Shown one piece after another: positions 34,607-43,178 of a stretch of DNA of 64,000 bases (positions are counted from its first letter, which is position 1; each line of letters opens with the position of its first letter). The stretch lies in assembly GCA_015069015.1 (NCBI GenBank), contig SVJK01000001.1:21846-85845 (forward strand), in the 5' to 3' direction. Position numbers and translations under genes: made by a program. The DNA comes from Oscillospiraceae bacterium. Its GTDB lineage: Bacteria; Bacillota; Clostridia; UMGS1810. Below the pieces are notes generated by a model. The model did not search any database. It was not told the origin of the DNA and worked only from the letters and a program-made list of their open reading frames with translations.

Positions 34607-36985
34607 ATGAAGAAACTTGACAGCATCAGATCTAATCAAAGTTTACGTCAAAGCAAAAGTGAATCAAAGAAAATCAAAAAAGAAAAATCCCGCAGACGGG
34701 CGGGAACCGGATTCAGGATTTTTGTTATTGCCCTTAAAATCCTTTCTGTTCTTATGCTTGTTGCGCTAATAGGCGGTGCTATGTGGTTTTATTCTCTTTT
34801 TGATTTTTCTTTCGGAGATGATTTCACTGCATTTGATATGCGTCTGTCTTCAACCATTTATTACACGGATAAATACGGTAACCTGATTGAGTATGAACAG
34901 TTCAAATCATCCGAAAAACGAATCTGGGTTGACATTGAAGACGTACCTAAGGATTTGCAGAATGCATTTGTTGCAATTGAAGACGAAAGATTCTATTCTC
35001 ACAGCGGTGTTGATTTGAAAAGAACACTCGGTGCAGCTATAAATGTATTTATAAAAGGTGACTCTTCCTATGGTGGAAGTTCAATCACACAACAGCTTGT
35101 AAAAAATATTACCAAAGACAACGAACGAACCAATGCAAGAAAACTTCGTGAGATTACAAGAGCAATTGTTCTTGAGTCCAAGATGGATAAAGATCAGATT
35201 CTTGAAATGTATATGAATTCCATATACTTAAGTCAGGGTGTTCACGGTGTGCAAGCTGCTTCTAATGTGTATTTCGGAAAAGATGTAAGTGAACTTTCTC
35301 TGGCAGAGTGTGCGTGTATTGCGGGAATTACACAATATCCCACCACATATGATCCTATTGTAAATCCCAAAAACAACAAGAAAAAACAACTTTTGGTTCT
35401 CGGAAAGATGTTGGAACTCGGATATATAAACAATGAACAGTACAACAATGCCGCATCGGAAGAACTTGTGTTCGAAAATCCCGAAAATCATAAGGATGAT
35501 TTCACGGATGATCAGCAGTCATATTTTGCAGACTACATCTTCGAGCAGGCAAAAGCAGATCTTATGAAAGAATTTGATTATACTGAGCAGTTTGCGGAAG
35601 ATCTCCTTTGCAACGGTGGTCTAAAAATATATGCAACAGTCGATCCTGAAATTCAGACAATAATGGAAGAATATTACGAAAACGATTCAAACTTCCCAAA
35701 CCTTGGCGGAAGTGATTTACTCCAGTCCGCAATGGTTGTGATTGAACCCTCATCAGGCGAAATCAAAGGCATTGTCGGAGGAAGAGGAAAAAAAGACGGA
35801 CTCAGAGTTTTAAACCGTGCAAGCATGAGTAAACGTCAGCCGGGTTCTTCCATAAAACCAATTGCAGTGTATGCTCCGGCTCTTGAAGAAAATGTTATCA
35901 ATCTTTCATCATACATCGGTAACTCAAAAATCACAATCGGCTCATGGACACCTAAAAATTCAAACGGCAACTATACAGCACCGGTTCCGGTCAAAACAGC
36001 AGTTGCCTGGTCATACAATGTTCCGGCTGTAAATGTACTTAAAGAAATGGGCATAGATGTTGCTTTTGATTACCTGAAAAACAAGCTTCATATAAGCTCA
36101 CTGGTAGACTCTGTTACAAGAAATGGCAAAGAGTATTCAGATAAAAATCTATCCTTGGCTCTTGGCGGTTTAACTGACGGTGCAACACCCCTTGAAATGA
36201 CAGCAGCATATGCCGCTATTGCAAACGGCGGAACATATATAGAACCGACATCCTACACCAAAATTTATGACAGAAACGGCAAACTTTTTTATGAGAAAAA
36301 ACAACATAAGAACAAGGCATTTTCAAAAGAAACAGCCTTTTTAACACATCAGTTACTTTTTGGTGTTACCTCATCGGGAACTGCAGCAGGCTCAAAAATC
36401 GGTCAGAATGACACCTGCGGAAAAACAGGTACCACAGATAAAAACATGGACAAATGGTTCATTGGATATACACCTCATTACTGTGCAGGTGTATGGTTTG
36501 GTTATGACAAACCCAAAGCTGTAAATACCGGTACAAACCCATCCATAACCGTTTGGAAAAATATTATGACAAAAATTCATGATGGGTTGGAGCCTGAAAC
36601 TTTTGATGTACCAAAGGGAATAGTTAAGGCAAAGGTATGTCCGTATACAGGAATGTATGAATCATATTCTGCACAGACCGAATATGCCAACGACAAATTT
36701 CTGACAGGCTATTGTGGTGGAAAAAATCACTCGAAATATGTTGGATGGACAAAAGATGCTCCAATTTATTCAAGCAGCACCAAAGATGATGACGAAGAAA
36801 AGAATCCTGAAGAAGAGGAATCTGAAAACAAAAACGAAAATGGTGAAGCTCCGGAAAATGAGGGCGAAGGCAACACAGGTTCAGAACCTGAATCTCCTGC
36901 TCCTGAAAATCCCACGCAAGAGCCTGCCGATACTCCAAATCCACCTTCTGCTCCTGCAGAGCCCACAGATATTCCGCATATATAG
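34607..36985 (+). CDS. Class A penicillin-binding protein (PBP1A-like)
   Basis: A 792-residue bifunctional murein synthase. A basic tail, a membrane helix at about 38-62, a GT51 glycosyltransferase domain (AIEDERFYSHSGVD with the catalytic Glu, GGSSITQQLVKN) and a transpeptidase domain with SxxK (QPGSSIKP), SxN (SYN) and KTG (GKTGTTD). The C-terminal 80 residues are an acidic, Pro/Glu-rich low-complexity tail. It polymerises and cross-links peptidoglycan at the outer face of the membrane. Complete; own transcription unit ending in a terminator. Confidence 0.93.
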   Translation: MKKLDSIRSNQSLRQSKSESKKIKKEKSRRRAGTGFRIFVIALKILSVLMLVALIGGAMWFYSLFDFSFGDDFTAFDMRLSSTIYYTDKYGNLIEYEQFKSSEKRIWVDIEDVPKDLQNAFVAIEDERFYSHSGVDLKRTLGAAINVFIKGDSSYGGSSITQQLVKNITKDNERTNARKLREITRAIVLESKMDKDQILEMYMNSIYLSQGVHGVQAASNVYFGKDVSELSLAECACIAGITQYPTTYDPIVNPKNNKKKQLLVLGKMLELGYINNEQYNNAASEELVFENPENHKDDFTDDQQSYFADYIFEQAKADLMKEFDYTEQFAEDLLCNGGLKIYATVDPEIQTIMEEYYENDSNFPNLGGSDLLQSAMVVIEPSSGEIKGIVGGRGKKDGLRVLNRASMSKRQPGSSIKPIAVYAPALEENVINLSSYIGNSKITIGSWTPKNSNGNYTAPVPVKTAVAWSYNVPAVNVLKEMGIDVAFDYLKNKLHISSLVDSVTRNGKEYSDKNLSLALGGLTDGATPLEMTAAYAAIANGGTYIEPTSYTKIYDRNGKLFYEKKQHKNKAFSKETAFLTHQLLFGVTSSGTAAGSKIGQNDTCGKTGTTDKNMDKWFIGYTPHYCAGVWFGYDKPKAVNTGTNPSITVWKNIMTKIHDGLEPETFDVPKGIVKAKVCPYTGMYESYSAQTEYANDKFLTGYCGGKNHSKYVGWTKDAPIYSSSTKDDDEEKNPEEEESENKNENGEAPENEGEGNTGSEPESPAPENPTQEPADTPNPPSAPAEPTDIPHI

Positions 36986-37069
36986 ATGATTTAACTATTT
37001 TTGTATGGCATACGCAAATATGGCGTGATTTGATGCGGCAAAAGGCATAATCTGTATCCGGGAATCGTG

Positions 37070-37122
37070 CGTTATTTGATATATCTTATCCCGCAAACTA
37101 AGTTATGCGAAATTTCCTATAG
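37070..37122 (-). repeat. Dispersed intergenic repeat, copy 2
   Basis: Reverse complement reads CTATAGGAAATTTCGCATAA and continues to GCGGGATAAGATATATCAAA, clearly related to 21552-21609. Located between the PBP gene and its terminator, in the opposite orientation to copy 1. Similarity fades after about 55 bases. Confidence 0.6.
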
Positions 37123-37166
37123 AAAAAACCGAAACAAACACTTTTCGTGAATGTTTCGGTTTTTTT
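37123..37166. terminator. Bidirectional terminator of the PBP and DUF805 genes
   Basis: Stem AAAAAACCGAAACA / TGTTTCGGTTTTTT (14 bp) with 15-base loop and T tracts on both strands; five bases before the stop of the minus-strand DUF805 gene. Confidence 0.8.
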
Positions 37167-37170
37167 ATTT

Positions 37171-37713
37171 TCATTCTGTTTCTTTTGGATTTGGGCCGTA
37201 CATATTATAACCCGGCATACTGTCTTTTGTCATAAAATACAGTATTACAATTGACCCAACGGGAAAAAGCGTCATTGCAGCCCATATTCCGTTCATTCCT
37301 ATGTCATGGAGTCTGCGTACCGTGAGGGTGAGTTGCGGAAATAGGATTACAAGAGTATATACCATATAAACATATTCCGTTATATGTGCAACTGTTTCAT
37401 AGGTTTCCGTTTTAAATGCAGGTCCAAACTCCGGCATGAACGCCGGAACAAGTATCGCCATCATTATAAACCTGATAATAAAATCCATAAGATATGCATA
37501 CCAATACTCGCTGCGTCTGCTTCTCGACCGATAATCCGTTGCCTTTTTAAACATACTTACATATGCAGTCCACGGATTGTATTTTATATGAGTATATCCC
37601 CCATTTTGTCCGTTTGATGGTGTCCTCATATCGCCTCCGCACATCGGGCAGACAAGGGCATATGGCTCAGATGTATATCCGCATCTTGTACATTTTGAAA
37701 ATAAATTTTCCAT
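37171..37713 (-). CDS. Zinc-ribbon DUF805 membrane protein
   Basis: A 180-residue protein. ATG at 37713 follows GCGGAGGAG; an upstream in-frame extension lies inside nadE. N-terminal zinc ribbon (CTRCG and CPMCGGD), then a DUF805 domain (FKKATDYRSRSRRSEYWY, TLTVRRLHDIGMNGIW) with about four membrane helices. DUF805 proteins are small integral membrane proteins of unknown role. Operon partner of nadE, with the ribosome site placed at the nadE end. Confidence 0.8.
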   Translation of the reverse strand: MENLFSKCTRCGYTSEPYALVCPMCGGDMRTPSNGQNGGYTHIKYNPWTAYVSMFKKATDYRSRSRRSEYWYAYLMDFIIRFIMMAILVPAFMPEFGPAFKTETYETVAHITEYVYMVYTLVILFPQLTLTVRRLHDIGMNGIWAAMTLFPVGSIVILYFMTKDSMPGYNMYGPNPKETE

Positions 37714-37717
37714 AATA

Positions 37718-38458
37718 TTAAAACTCCTCCGCACCGGGTTTGTATGAAGGCATAAGCTGAAGTTTAAAAAGATTTCTTTCATGAAGATAATCTATTCTCT
37801 TTTTTGTTTCCTCATTATCCATTTTTCCCGTACGAATGTATATATCAAGCTCGGCATAAGTGAAACCGAGATTTTCTTCATCTGTTTTTCCGCAAAGTCC
37901 GTCTATGGGTGTTTTATCAACCAAATCTGCAGGAAGTCCCAAAACGTGACCTATCTTTTTGACTTCTGTTACTGTAAGATTTGAAAGAGGTGAAAAGTCA
38001 CCTGCGGCATCACCATATCTTGTGGAATATCCAACCCAGTCCTCAGAGAGGTTGCAGGTGTTCGCAACTCTTCCGTTAAGACTTTGTGACACGGCATAAA
38101 GCACTGTCATTCTGATGCGGGGCGGCATGTTGATCTTTGTTTGACTTGAAATTTCAAGTTCACGGGGCAAGGAACTTGAAAAAGCATTTTGAATCTCTTT
38201 GATGTTGACCGTATAACTCTTTATATCCAAATGTTCTATAAGCTTTTTTGAACAATCAATGTCAAATTGTTCTCCGCACGGCATCATAACGCCAACCACT
38301 CTGTCTTTTCCGAGAGCCTCAACGCAAAGTGCTGCCACAACAGAGCTGTCTTTACCGCCTGATATTCCTACTACAGCATTTGAATCTTTCCCATTTTTCT
38401 CGAAAAATTCTCTGATCCAACTAACACATTCATTCTTAATTTTTAATGCGTCAAACAT
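37718..38458 (-). CDS. nadE: Ammonia-dependent NAD+ synthetase
   Basis: A 246-residue NadE of the short, glutaminase-lacking type. VVGISGGKDSSVVAAL is the ATP-pyrophosphatase loop; CNLSEDWVGYSTRYGDAAGDF and PIDGLCGKTDEENLGF are substrate-binding signatures. It amidates nicotinate adenine dinucleotide to NAD+ with ammonia and ATP. ATG 38458 has GAGGTGAAC seven bases before; a GTG further up falls inside this site. Confidence 0.92.
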   Translation of the reverse strand: MFDALKIKNECVSWIREFFEKNGKDSNAVVGISGGKDSSVVAALCVEALGKDRVVGVMMPCGEQFDIDCSKKLIEHLDIKSYTVNIKEIQNAFSSSLPRELEISSQTKINMPPRIRMTVLYAVSQSLNGRVANTCNLSEDWVGYSTRYGDAAGDFSPLSNLTVTEVKKIGHVLGLPADLVDKTPIDGLCGKTDEENLGFTYAELDIYIRTGKMDNEETKKRIDYLHERNLFKLQLMPSYKPGAEEF

Positions 38459-38524
38459 TATGTTCACCTCAAACTATGATAGTTAAAATTATAATAAAGA
38501 TTGTAGCATAAATGAGAACCCGTG

Positions 38525-38713
38525 TCAAATGGAATCATATTTTTTCATTAGTTCCTTATAGAATTTACATATTTTAAAATTCCAACTATTGCAGTGCATA
38601 CTGAGCCAGCAGGCCCTGTCTTCAGGCGAAGGAAAGTGTATGACCTTTGCCTCGCACACAAGTTGTTTGTTTTTCATATCCACATAAAAGGGACATTTAG
38701 CGTAATATTTCAT
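38525..38713 (-). CDS. Small Cys-rich protein of the phage island
   Basis: A 62-residue protein (ATG 38713, or the ATG just before at 38716) with AAGGGGGAT upstream. Five cysteines and a histidine-containing stretch (CPFY, CEAKVIHF, CWLSMHC, CKFY) suggest a metal-binding fold. Small CPFY...C proteins are common near phage early or regulatory genes in Firmicutes. Third gene of the minus-strand cassette divergent from the repressor. Function unknown. Confidence 0.55.
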   Translation of the reverse strand: MKYYAKCPFYVDMKNKQLVCEAKVIHFPSPEDRACWLSMHCNSWNFKICKFYKELMKKYDSI

Positions 38714-38723
38714 CATATCCCCC

Positions 38724-39065
38724 TTACCGGATCTTGTGAAGGCTTATGTATCTTCCGTAGGTTATTCCTTCTTCTTTACTTTTTGTTACCGCATCATAGA
38801 GCGTAACTTTCATAGGAATATGCTTTACATTTTTGTATACATAACCAAGTTCTTTCATATAATTCTTTCTGCACTCCTCACGGCAGAATTTTTTTCTTCG
38901 TCCAGATGTGAACTTTTCTGCACACCATTGGCAAAGATACATTTTTTCTTTTTTTGCTTTTTTCTTTGAATAAAGATATGCACATCTTTTTTTGCAAAAT
39001 TTTCTTGCATTTTTATCTGTGGTAAACTCCTTTTTGCAATATGGACATATTTTTATCTGTTTCAT
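38724..39065 (-). CDS. Double zinc-finger protein of the phage island
   Basis: A 113-residue basic protein with two related Cys4-type units: CPYCKKEFTTDKNARKFCKK followed by Cys, and CQWCAEKFTSGRRKKFCREE followed by Cys. A C-terminal stretch SKEEGITYGRYISLHKI completes it. The first two thirds are very Lys/Arg-rich, fitting nucleic-acid binding. AGGAGGT lies before the ATG at 39065, right after the stop of the 33-residue gene. Probably a phage-encoded regulatory or HNH-lacking zinc-finger protein. Confidence 0.6.
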   Translation of the reverse strand: MKQIKICPYCKKEFTTDKNARKFCKKRCAYLYSKKKAKKEKMYLCQWCAEKFTSGRRKKFCREECRKNYMKELGYVYKNVKHIPMKVTLYDAVTKSKEEGITYGRYISLHKIR

Positions 39066-39074
39066 TGTACCTCC

Positions 39075-39176
39075 TTAGATCGATGCTTCAATAACACATC
39101 CCAGCATATACATACCGAGAGTGAACGCCATTAAAACCTTCTCGTTTCTGAAAAGTAATCCTACTTTTTGTTTCAT
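39075..39176 (-). CDS. 33-residue membrane peptide
   Basis: A very small gene: ATG at 39176 with GGAAGGATG upstream, stop TAA at 39077-39075 followed at once by AGGAGG of the zinc-finger gene. The peptide has a basic start (MKQKVGLLFRNEK) and one hydrophobic stretch (VLMAFTLGMYMLGCVIEASI) able to span the membrane. First gene of the divergent cassette. It could be a small toxin-like or regulatory membrane peptide, or a leader for translational coupling. No family recognised. Confidence 0.5.
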   Translation of the reverse strand: MKQKVGLLFRNEKVLMAFTLGMYMLGCVIEASI

Positions 39177-39232
39177 ATGAAACACATCCTTCCATGTAAA
39201 TTACTGATTTTTCTCTCTGACACACAATGCCC

Positions 39233-39341
39233 GTGTCAATAATGTTTCGATATCGACACATTTATATTAACACGGTTTTGTGTCTTTGTCAACACATTTT
39301 TTCAAAAAAGTGTTGATTTTTTTAAAATTTTGTGTTATGAT
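39233..39341. promoter_or_regulatory. Divergent operator region and repressor promoter
   Basis: Promoter TTGATT (39313-39318), 17-base spacer, TATGAT (39336-39341) with extended -10 TG at 39333-39334. Four copies of an 8-base half-site close to ATCRACAC lie here: GTGTCAAT (39233-39240), ATCGACAC (39252-39259), GTCAACAC (39288-39295) and GTGTTGAT (39310-39317). They form two inverted pairs. The last copy overlaps the -35, as expected for autoregulation by the adjacent repressor. Confidence 0.65.
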
Positions 39342-39370
39342 AGATACAAACAAAGGAAAGGAAGGGTCAA

Positions 39371-40009
39371 ATGGCAACTCTCGGAGAAAGAATTAAGGAA
39401 CTCAGAAAACAAAACGGATATACCCAGACAGAATTCATTAATATTTTAAAAGATAAATATGATTTAAAGGCAGACAGAGTGATGCTCAGTAAGTGGGAAT
39501 GTTCAAAACAAACTCCCTACATTGAAACACAGAAATGCATAGCAGATGCATTCGGTGTTACTCTTGACTATCTCAACGGAATTGAAACAAAACCCAATTT
39601 GAAACTCAAAAACGTGTCACCTGCAGTTGAAACAAAAATCCCCATGTATGGTAAAATTGCCTGTGGTTCACCCATTGAATGTAATTCTGATTTTGACATC
39701 GAAACCATCAGTGGAGGAAAAGTTGACGGAGATTTTTGCGTCATTGCAAGGGGCGACAGCATGATAAATGCCCGCATTTTTGACGGCGATATTGTCACAA
39801 TAAGAAGACAAAGCACCGTTTCAGATGGTGAAATTGCCGCTGTTGCTATAGGTGATGAGGCAACACTTAAAAGAGTGTATCACATTGAAAACGGTGTTAT
39901 GCTGGTCGCAGAAAACCCTGCATACAAACCCATGGTATTTGTGGGCGAAGAATGTGCAAATGTTGTGATTCTCGGAAAAGCCGTTTCCATGCACACAATT
40001 CTTTCATAA
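39371..40009 (+). CDS. CI/LexA-type phage repressor (XRE HTH plus S24 peptidase)
   Basis: A 212-residue protein. Residues 1-68 form an XRE HTH (LGERIKELRKQNGYTQTEF, VMLSKWECSKQTPYIET). Residues about 85-205 form an S24 self-cleaving domain with VIARGDSMINARIFDGDIV (catalytic Ser) and EATLKRVYHI (catalytic Lys). The likely cleavage region is KIACGSP, where Cys sits beside the usual Ala-Gly. RecA-stimulated cleavage would lift repression after DNA damage. Very likely binds the four half-sites just upstream. Confidence 0.88.
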   Translation: MATLGERIKELRKQNGYTQTEFINILKDKYDLKADRVMLSKWECSKQTPYIETQKCIADAFGVTLDYLNGIETKPNLKLKNVSPAVETKIPMYGKIACGSPIECNSDFDIETISGGKVDGDFCVIARGDSMINARIFDGDIVTIRRQSTVSDGEIAAVAIGDEATLKRVYHIENGVMLVAENPAYKPMVFVGEECANVVILGKAVSMHTILS

Positions 40010-40042
40010 TACATTTCGTAAAAAAACAAATTAATAATTCCA

Positions 40043-40076
40043 AAAACCCCTGAAACAACTGCGTTTCAGGGGTTTT
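40043..40076 (+). terminator. Terminator after the repressor
   Basis: Perfect 14-bp stem AAAACCCCTGAAAC / GTTTCAGGGGTTTT with AACTGC loop, 33 bases after the repressor stop. It separates the repressor from the terminase genes. Confidence 0.8.
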
Positions 40077-40181
40077 GCCATTTCGGAAATAAAAGAGAAC
40101 AGATATGATATAATTGATATGCGACAAAATATATTTATCTAAAATTCTCTTTTAATAAAACATATAAGAAAGGAAGATTGT

Positions 40182-40619
40182 ATGAATAGTTCAGATAACA
40201 CCATCCCGACAAAGGATGAAAATATAAACCCTGAATTTCAAAACGATGCTGATGCATCTGCTGAGAGAGAAGAAAAAATCCTCAGGCTTTCTGAGAGAAT
40301 GCTTGAAAAAATCAGTTCTGCCATTGATGAACTGTCTCTTTATCAGGCAAAGGAAAAAGAAAGAGTGAAAGAAGTTGAATATGATGAAGAAAACAAGAAG
40401 GTCATAAAAGAAACGAATGTTGAAAGTGAAAAAATTGATGTTGTTGAATCACTGATTGACACAGGTGCATTAAAACAACTTGTTTCAACTTTAAAAGACA
40501 TAAAAGATATCCATGTGGGGCTTTGTCAGAAATCGGATTATGACGGAGAAGAATCGGGAGTAATTATGATTTCACCCATAGATGAAAATTTTGAAGAACA
40601 TGAGGTAGGAAAGGAATGA
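40182..40619 (+). CDS. Terminase small-subunit-like protein
   Basis: A 145-residue acidic protein with a coiled coil (about 28-65, REEKILRLSERMLEKISSAI) and a C-terminal segment DTGALKQLVSTLKDIKDI typical of small terminase or associated proteins in Firmicutes phages. GAAAGGAAG precedes the ATG. The stop overlaps the terL start by four bases (ATGA). An extended -10 TATAAT at 40109-40114 may drive the pair. There is no visible N-terminal HTH, so the DNA-recognition part may be missing or divergent. Confidence 0.6.
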   Translation: MNSSDNTIPTKDENINPEFQNDADASAEREEKILRLSERMLEKISSAIDELSLYQAKEKERVKEVEYDEENKKVIKETNVESEKIDVVESLIDTGALKQLVSTLKDIKDIHVGLCQKSDYDGEESGVIMISPIDENFEEHEVGKE

Positions 40620-42052
40620 ACGTGATCTGGACACCTCAAAAAAAACAGGAAATTTTTCAGTCAAGACCTGAATATGAAGCACTCTATGGCGGGGCTGCCG
40701 GAGGCGGAAAATCAGATGCACTTCTCACAGAAGCACTCCGTCAGGTACATATTCCCCACTACCGTGGTCTTATCCTCAGAAAAACATACCCCCAACTTTC
40801 AGAACTCATTGACAGATCAAGAGAACTTTATTCAAAAGCATTTCCTACGGCAAAATATAACGAAACAAAACACGTGTGGGTTTTCCAATCGGGTGCCAAA
40901 ATATATTTTGGAGCAATGCAGCACACCTCCGACAGAATTAACTATCAGGGAAAAAGATATGATTTTATTGCCTTTGACGAACTCACCCATTTCACCTGGG
41001 ATGAATATTCCTATATGTTTTCAAGAAACCGTCCGTCGGGAAAAGGAACAAGAGTTTACATCCGCTCCACAACAAACCCCGGTGGAATAGGTCACGGATG
41101 GGTGAAAGAAAGATTTATAACTGCCGCACCGCCTCTCACTCCCATTGAGACAAAAATGCAGATTGCAGGCCCTGACGGAAAACTCAGAGAGGTTACACGA
41201 GACCGGATTTTTGTTCCGTCGACTGTTTTTGACAACCAAAGACTTTTAGAAAACGATCCGGGATATATTGCAAATCTATCAATGCTTCCCCACAAGGAGA
41301 GACAGGCTCTTTTATATGGTGACTGGGATTCCTTTTCAGGTCAGGTGTTCACCGAATGGAAAAACGATCCCGCCCACTACAAAGACCGCTGTTTCACCCA
41401 TGTTATTGCTCCCTTTGAGATTCCGAAAACATGGAAGATATACAGAGGGTTTGACTTTGGCTATTCAAAACCCTATGCCACCGAATGGATTGCAACGGAT
41501 CACGACGGGAGGGTGTATGTTATTGCAGAACTCTACGGCTGCACCGATACTCCTGACACAGGAGTAAAAGACACTCCCATGGAAATTGCAAGGAAAATCA
41601 GACAGATTGAAGAAAGTCATCCGAATCTTAAAGGAAGAAAAATCATCGGAATTGCAGACCCTGCCATTGCAAAGGCTGAAACGGGGCAATCAATTTCTGA
41701 TATGATGGCAAAAGAGGGTGTGTTTTTTGATTTCGGAGACCATCAGAGACTCCCCGGCAAAATGCAGTTTCACTATCGGTTTGCCTTTGACGAAAACGGA
41801 ATTCCCATGATGTATGTCTTTTCAAACTGCAGACATTTTATAAGGACAATTCCAAATCTCATATATGACGACTCAAATGTTGAAGACATTAATACAAAAT
41901 CCGAAGACCACATCTATGACTGTGTGAGATATGTCCTTATGGCAAATCCCATAAGTCCCAGGAAGAATTCACTTTCAGAAATCAAGGATAGTGAAGATCC
42001 TTTAGACCTTCACTGCGATAATCTTTCAAGGTATAGTTTTTTTGAGTTTTAA
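40616..42052 (+). CDS. Phage terminase large subunit
   Basis: A 478-residue TerL. The ATPase has YGGAAGGGKSDALLTEAL (Walker A), DFIAFDELTHFTWDEY (Walker B and catalytic Glu) and RSTTNPGG (coupling motif). The nuclease half has FDFGYSKPYAT, GIADPAIAKAETGQS and the metal-site Asp in DHIYDCVRY. It packages DNA into proheads. All motifs are intact. No portal, protease or capsid gene follows; the ispG promoter begins 13 bases after its stop. Confidence 0.92.
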   Translation: MNVIWTPQKKQEIFQSRPEYEALYGGAAGGGKSDALLTEALRQVHIPHYRGLILRKTYPQLSELIDRSRELYSKAFPTAKYNETKHVWVFQSGAKIYFGAMQHTSDRINYQGKRYDFIAFDELTHFTWDEYSYMFSRNRPSGKGTRVYIRSTTNPGGIGHGWVKERFITAAPPLTPIETKMQIAGPDGKLREVTRDRIFVPSTVFDNQRLLENDPGYIANLSMLPHKERQALLYGDWDSFSGQVFTEWKNDPAHYKDRCFTHVIAPFEIPKTWKIYRGFDFGYSKPYATEWIATDHDGRVYVIAELYGCTDTPDTGVKDTPMEIARKIRQIEESHPNLKGRKIIGIADPAIAKAETGQSISDMMAKEGVFFDFGDHQRLPGKMQFHYRFAFDENGIPMMYVFSNCRHFIRTIPNLIYDDSNVEDINTKSEDHIYDCVRYVLMANPISPRKNSLSEIKDSEDPLDLHCDNLSRYSFFEF

Positions 42053-42065
42053 AATAAAATCGCTC

Positions 42066-42094
42066 TTGAAAATTTCTTCGATTTTTAGTATAAT
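42066..42094 (+). promoter_or_regulatory. Sigma-A promoter of ispG-polC
   Basis: TTGAAA (42066-42071), 17-base spacer, TATAAT (42089-42094). Close to consensus, and located in the 78 bases between terL and ispG, so the housekeeping genes do not depend on phage transcription. Confidence 0.8.
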
Positions 42095-42130
42095 ATATTT
42101 TGTATAATTATGAAGAACGGAAATGATATT

Positions 42131-43168
42131 ATGTCTAAAAAAATCAAAATCGGAAATACATTTATCGGCGGCGGAGAAGAAGTTAAAATCCAGTCTATGT
42201 GCAATGTGAAAACATCTGATGTTAAAAAATGCACAGAGCAGATTCTTTCCCTTGAAAAGGCAGGATGCGAAATTGTGAGAGTGGCAGTTCCCGATATGGA
42301 AAGTGCCGTGGCAATTGAGAAGATAAAAGAAAACATTCACATCCCCATAGTTGCAGACATTCACTTTGACTACCGTCTTGCTTTGGAGGCAATGGAGAGA
42401 GGAATTGACAAAGTGAGAATAAATCCCGGAAACATCGGCTCGGAAGAGGGGGTTAAGGCTGTCGCAAAAATGGCAAAAGCAAAAAATATTCCCATAAGAA
42501 TCGGCGTTAATTCAGGCTCCATTGAAAAGGAAATCCTTGAAAAGTATTCCCATCCAACTCCTGAAGGAATGGTTGAGAGTGCAAAAAAACATATTGATAT
42601 GCTTAACCGCTATGACTTTGACGATATTGTAATTTCCTTAAAATCAAGTTCCGTTCCAATGACCATAGATGCCTACAGACTTATGAGCAAAACCTTTGAC
42701 TATCCTCTCCACCTTGGTGTGACAGAGGCAGGAACATTTCTTGGAGGAACAGTTAAATCTGCCATAGGAATAGGCTCACTTTTAAAAGACGGAATCGGCG
42801 ATACCATAAGAGTGTCTCTCACCGATGATGTTGAAAAAGAAGTTTTGGTTGCAAAAGAAATTTTATCTGCTCTTGAAATTCGCAGACTCGGTGCAAAACT
42901 TGTGTCCTGCCCAACCTGCGCAAGAACAAGTATTGACCTTATCGGTCTTGCAAACGAGGTTGAAAAATATCTCCAAAAGATTTCAAAACCCATCACGGTT
43001 GCTGTTATGGGATGCGTGGTGAACGGTCCCGGAGAGGCAAGAGAAGCAGACATCGGAATTGCAGGGGGAAAAGGAGAAGGCCTGATTTTCAAAAAAGGTC
43101 AGATTGTGAAAAAAGTTAAAGAAGAATTCTTACTTTCTGAACTTATAGAAGAAATAGAAAAAATGTGA
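42131..43168 (+). CDS. ispG: (E)-4-hydroxy-3-methylbut-2-enyl-diphosphate synthase
   Basis: A 345-residue IspG (GcpE): [41 protein letters not shown] and the iron-sulfur cysteine region [12 protein letters not shown] plus [20 protein letters not shown]. It makes HMBPP from methylerythritol cyclodiphosphate in the MEP isoprenoid pathway, using a [4Fe-4S] cluster. ATG 42131 has GGAAATG upstream; an ATG at 42110 lacks a site. ispG-polC adjacency is common in Clostridia; dxr and rseP, often upstream, are not seen here. Confidence 0.93.
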   Translation: MSKKIKIGNTFIGGGEEVKIQSMCNVKTSDVKKCTEQILSLEKAGCEIVRVAVPDMESAVAIEKIKENIHIPIVADIHFDYRLALEAMERGIDKVRINPGNIGSEEGVKAVAKMAKAKNIPIRIGVNSGSIEKEILEKYSHPTPEGMVESAKKHIDMLNRYDFDDIVISLKSSSVPMTIDAYRLMSKTFDYPLHLGVTEAGTFLGGTVKSAIGIGSLLKDGIGDTIRVSLTDDVEKEVLVAKEILSALEIRRLGAKLVSCPTCARTSIDLIGLANEVEKYLQKISKPITVAVMGCVVNGPGEAREADIGIAGGKGEGLIFKKGQIVKKVKEEFLLSELIEEIEKM

Positions 43169-43178
43169 GGTTAAGAAA

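Noticed and set aside
40182-40619. HTH-containing small terminase assigned with certainty
   Set aside because: No N-terminal HTH is visible; the call rests on neighbour and C-terminal pattern, so it was kept as terminase-like only.
1-42052. One prophage spanning both phage-like regions
   Set aside because: About 33 kb of unbroken host housekeeping and sporulation genes lie between, so they cannot be one inserted element; a functional link remains only a hypothesis.
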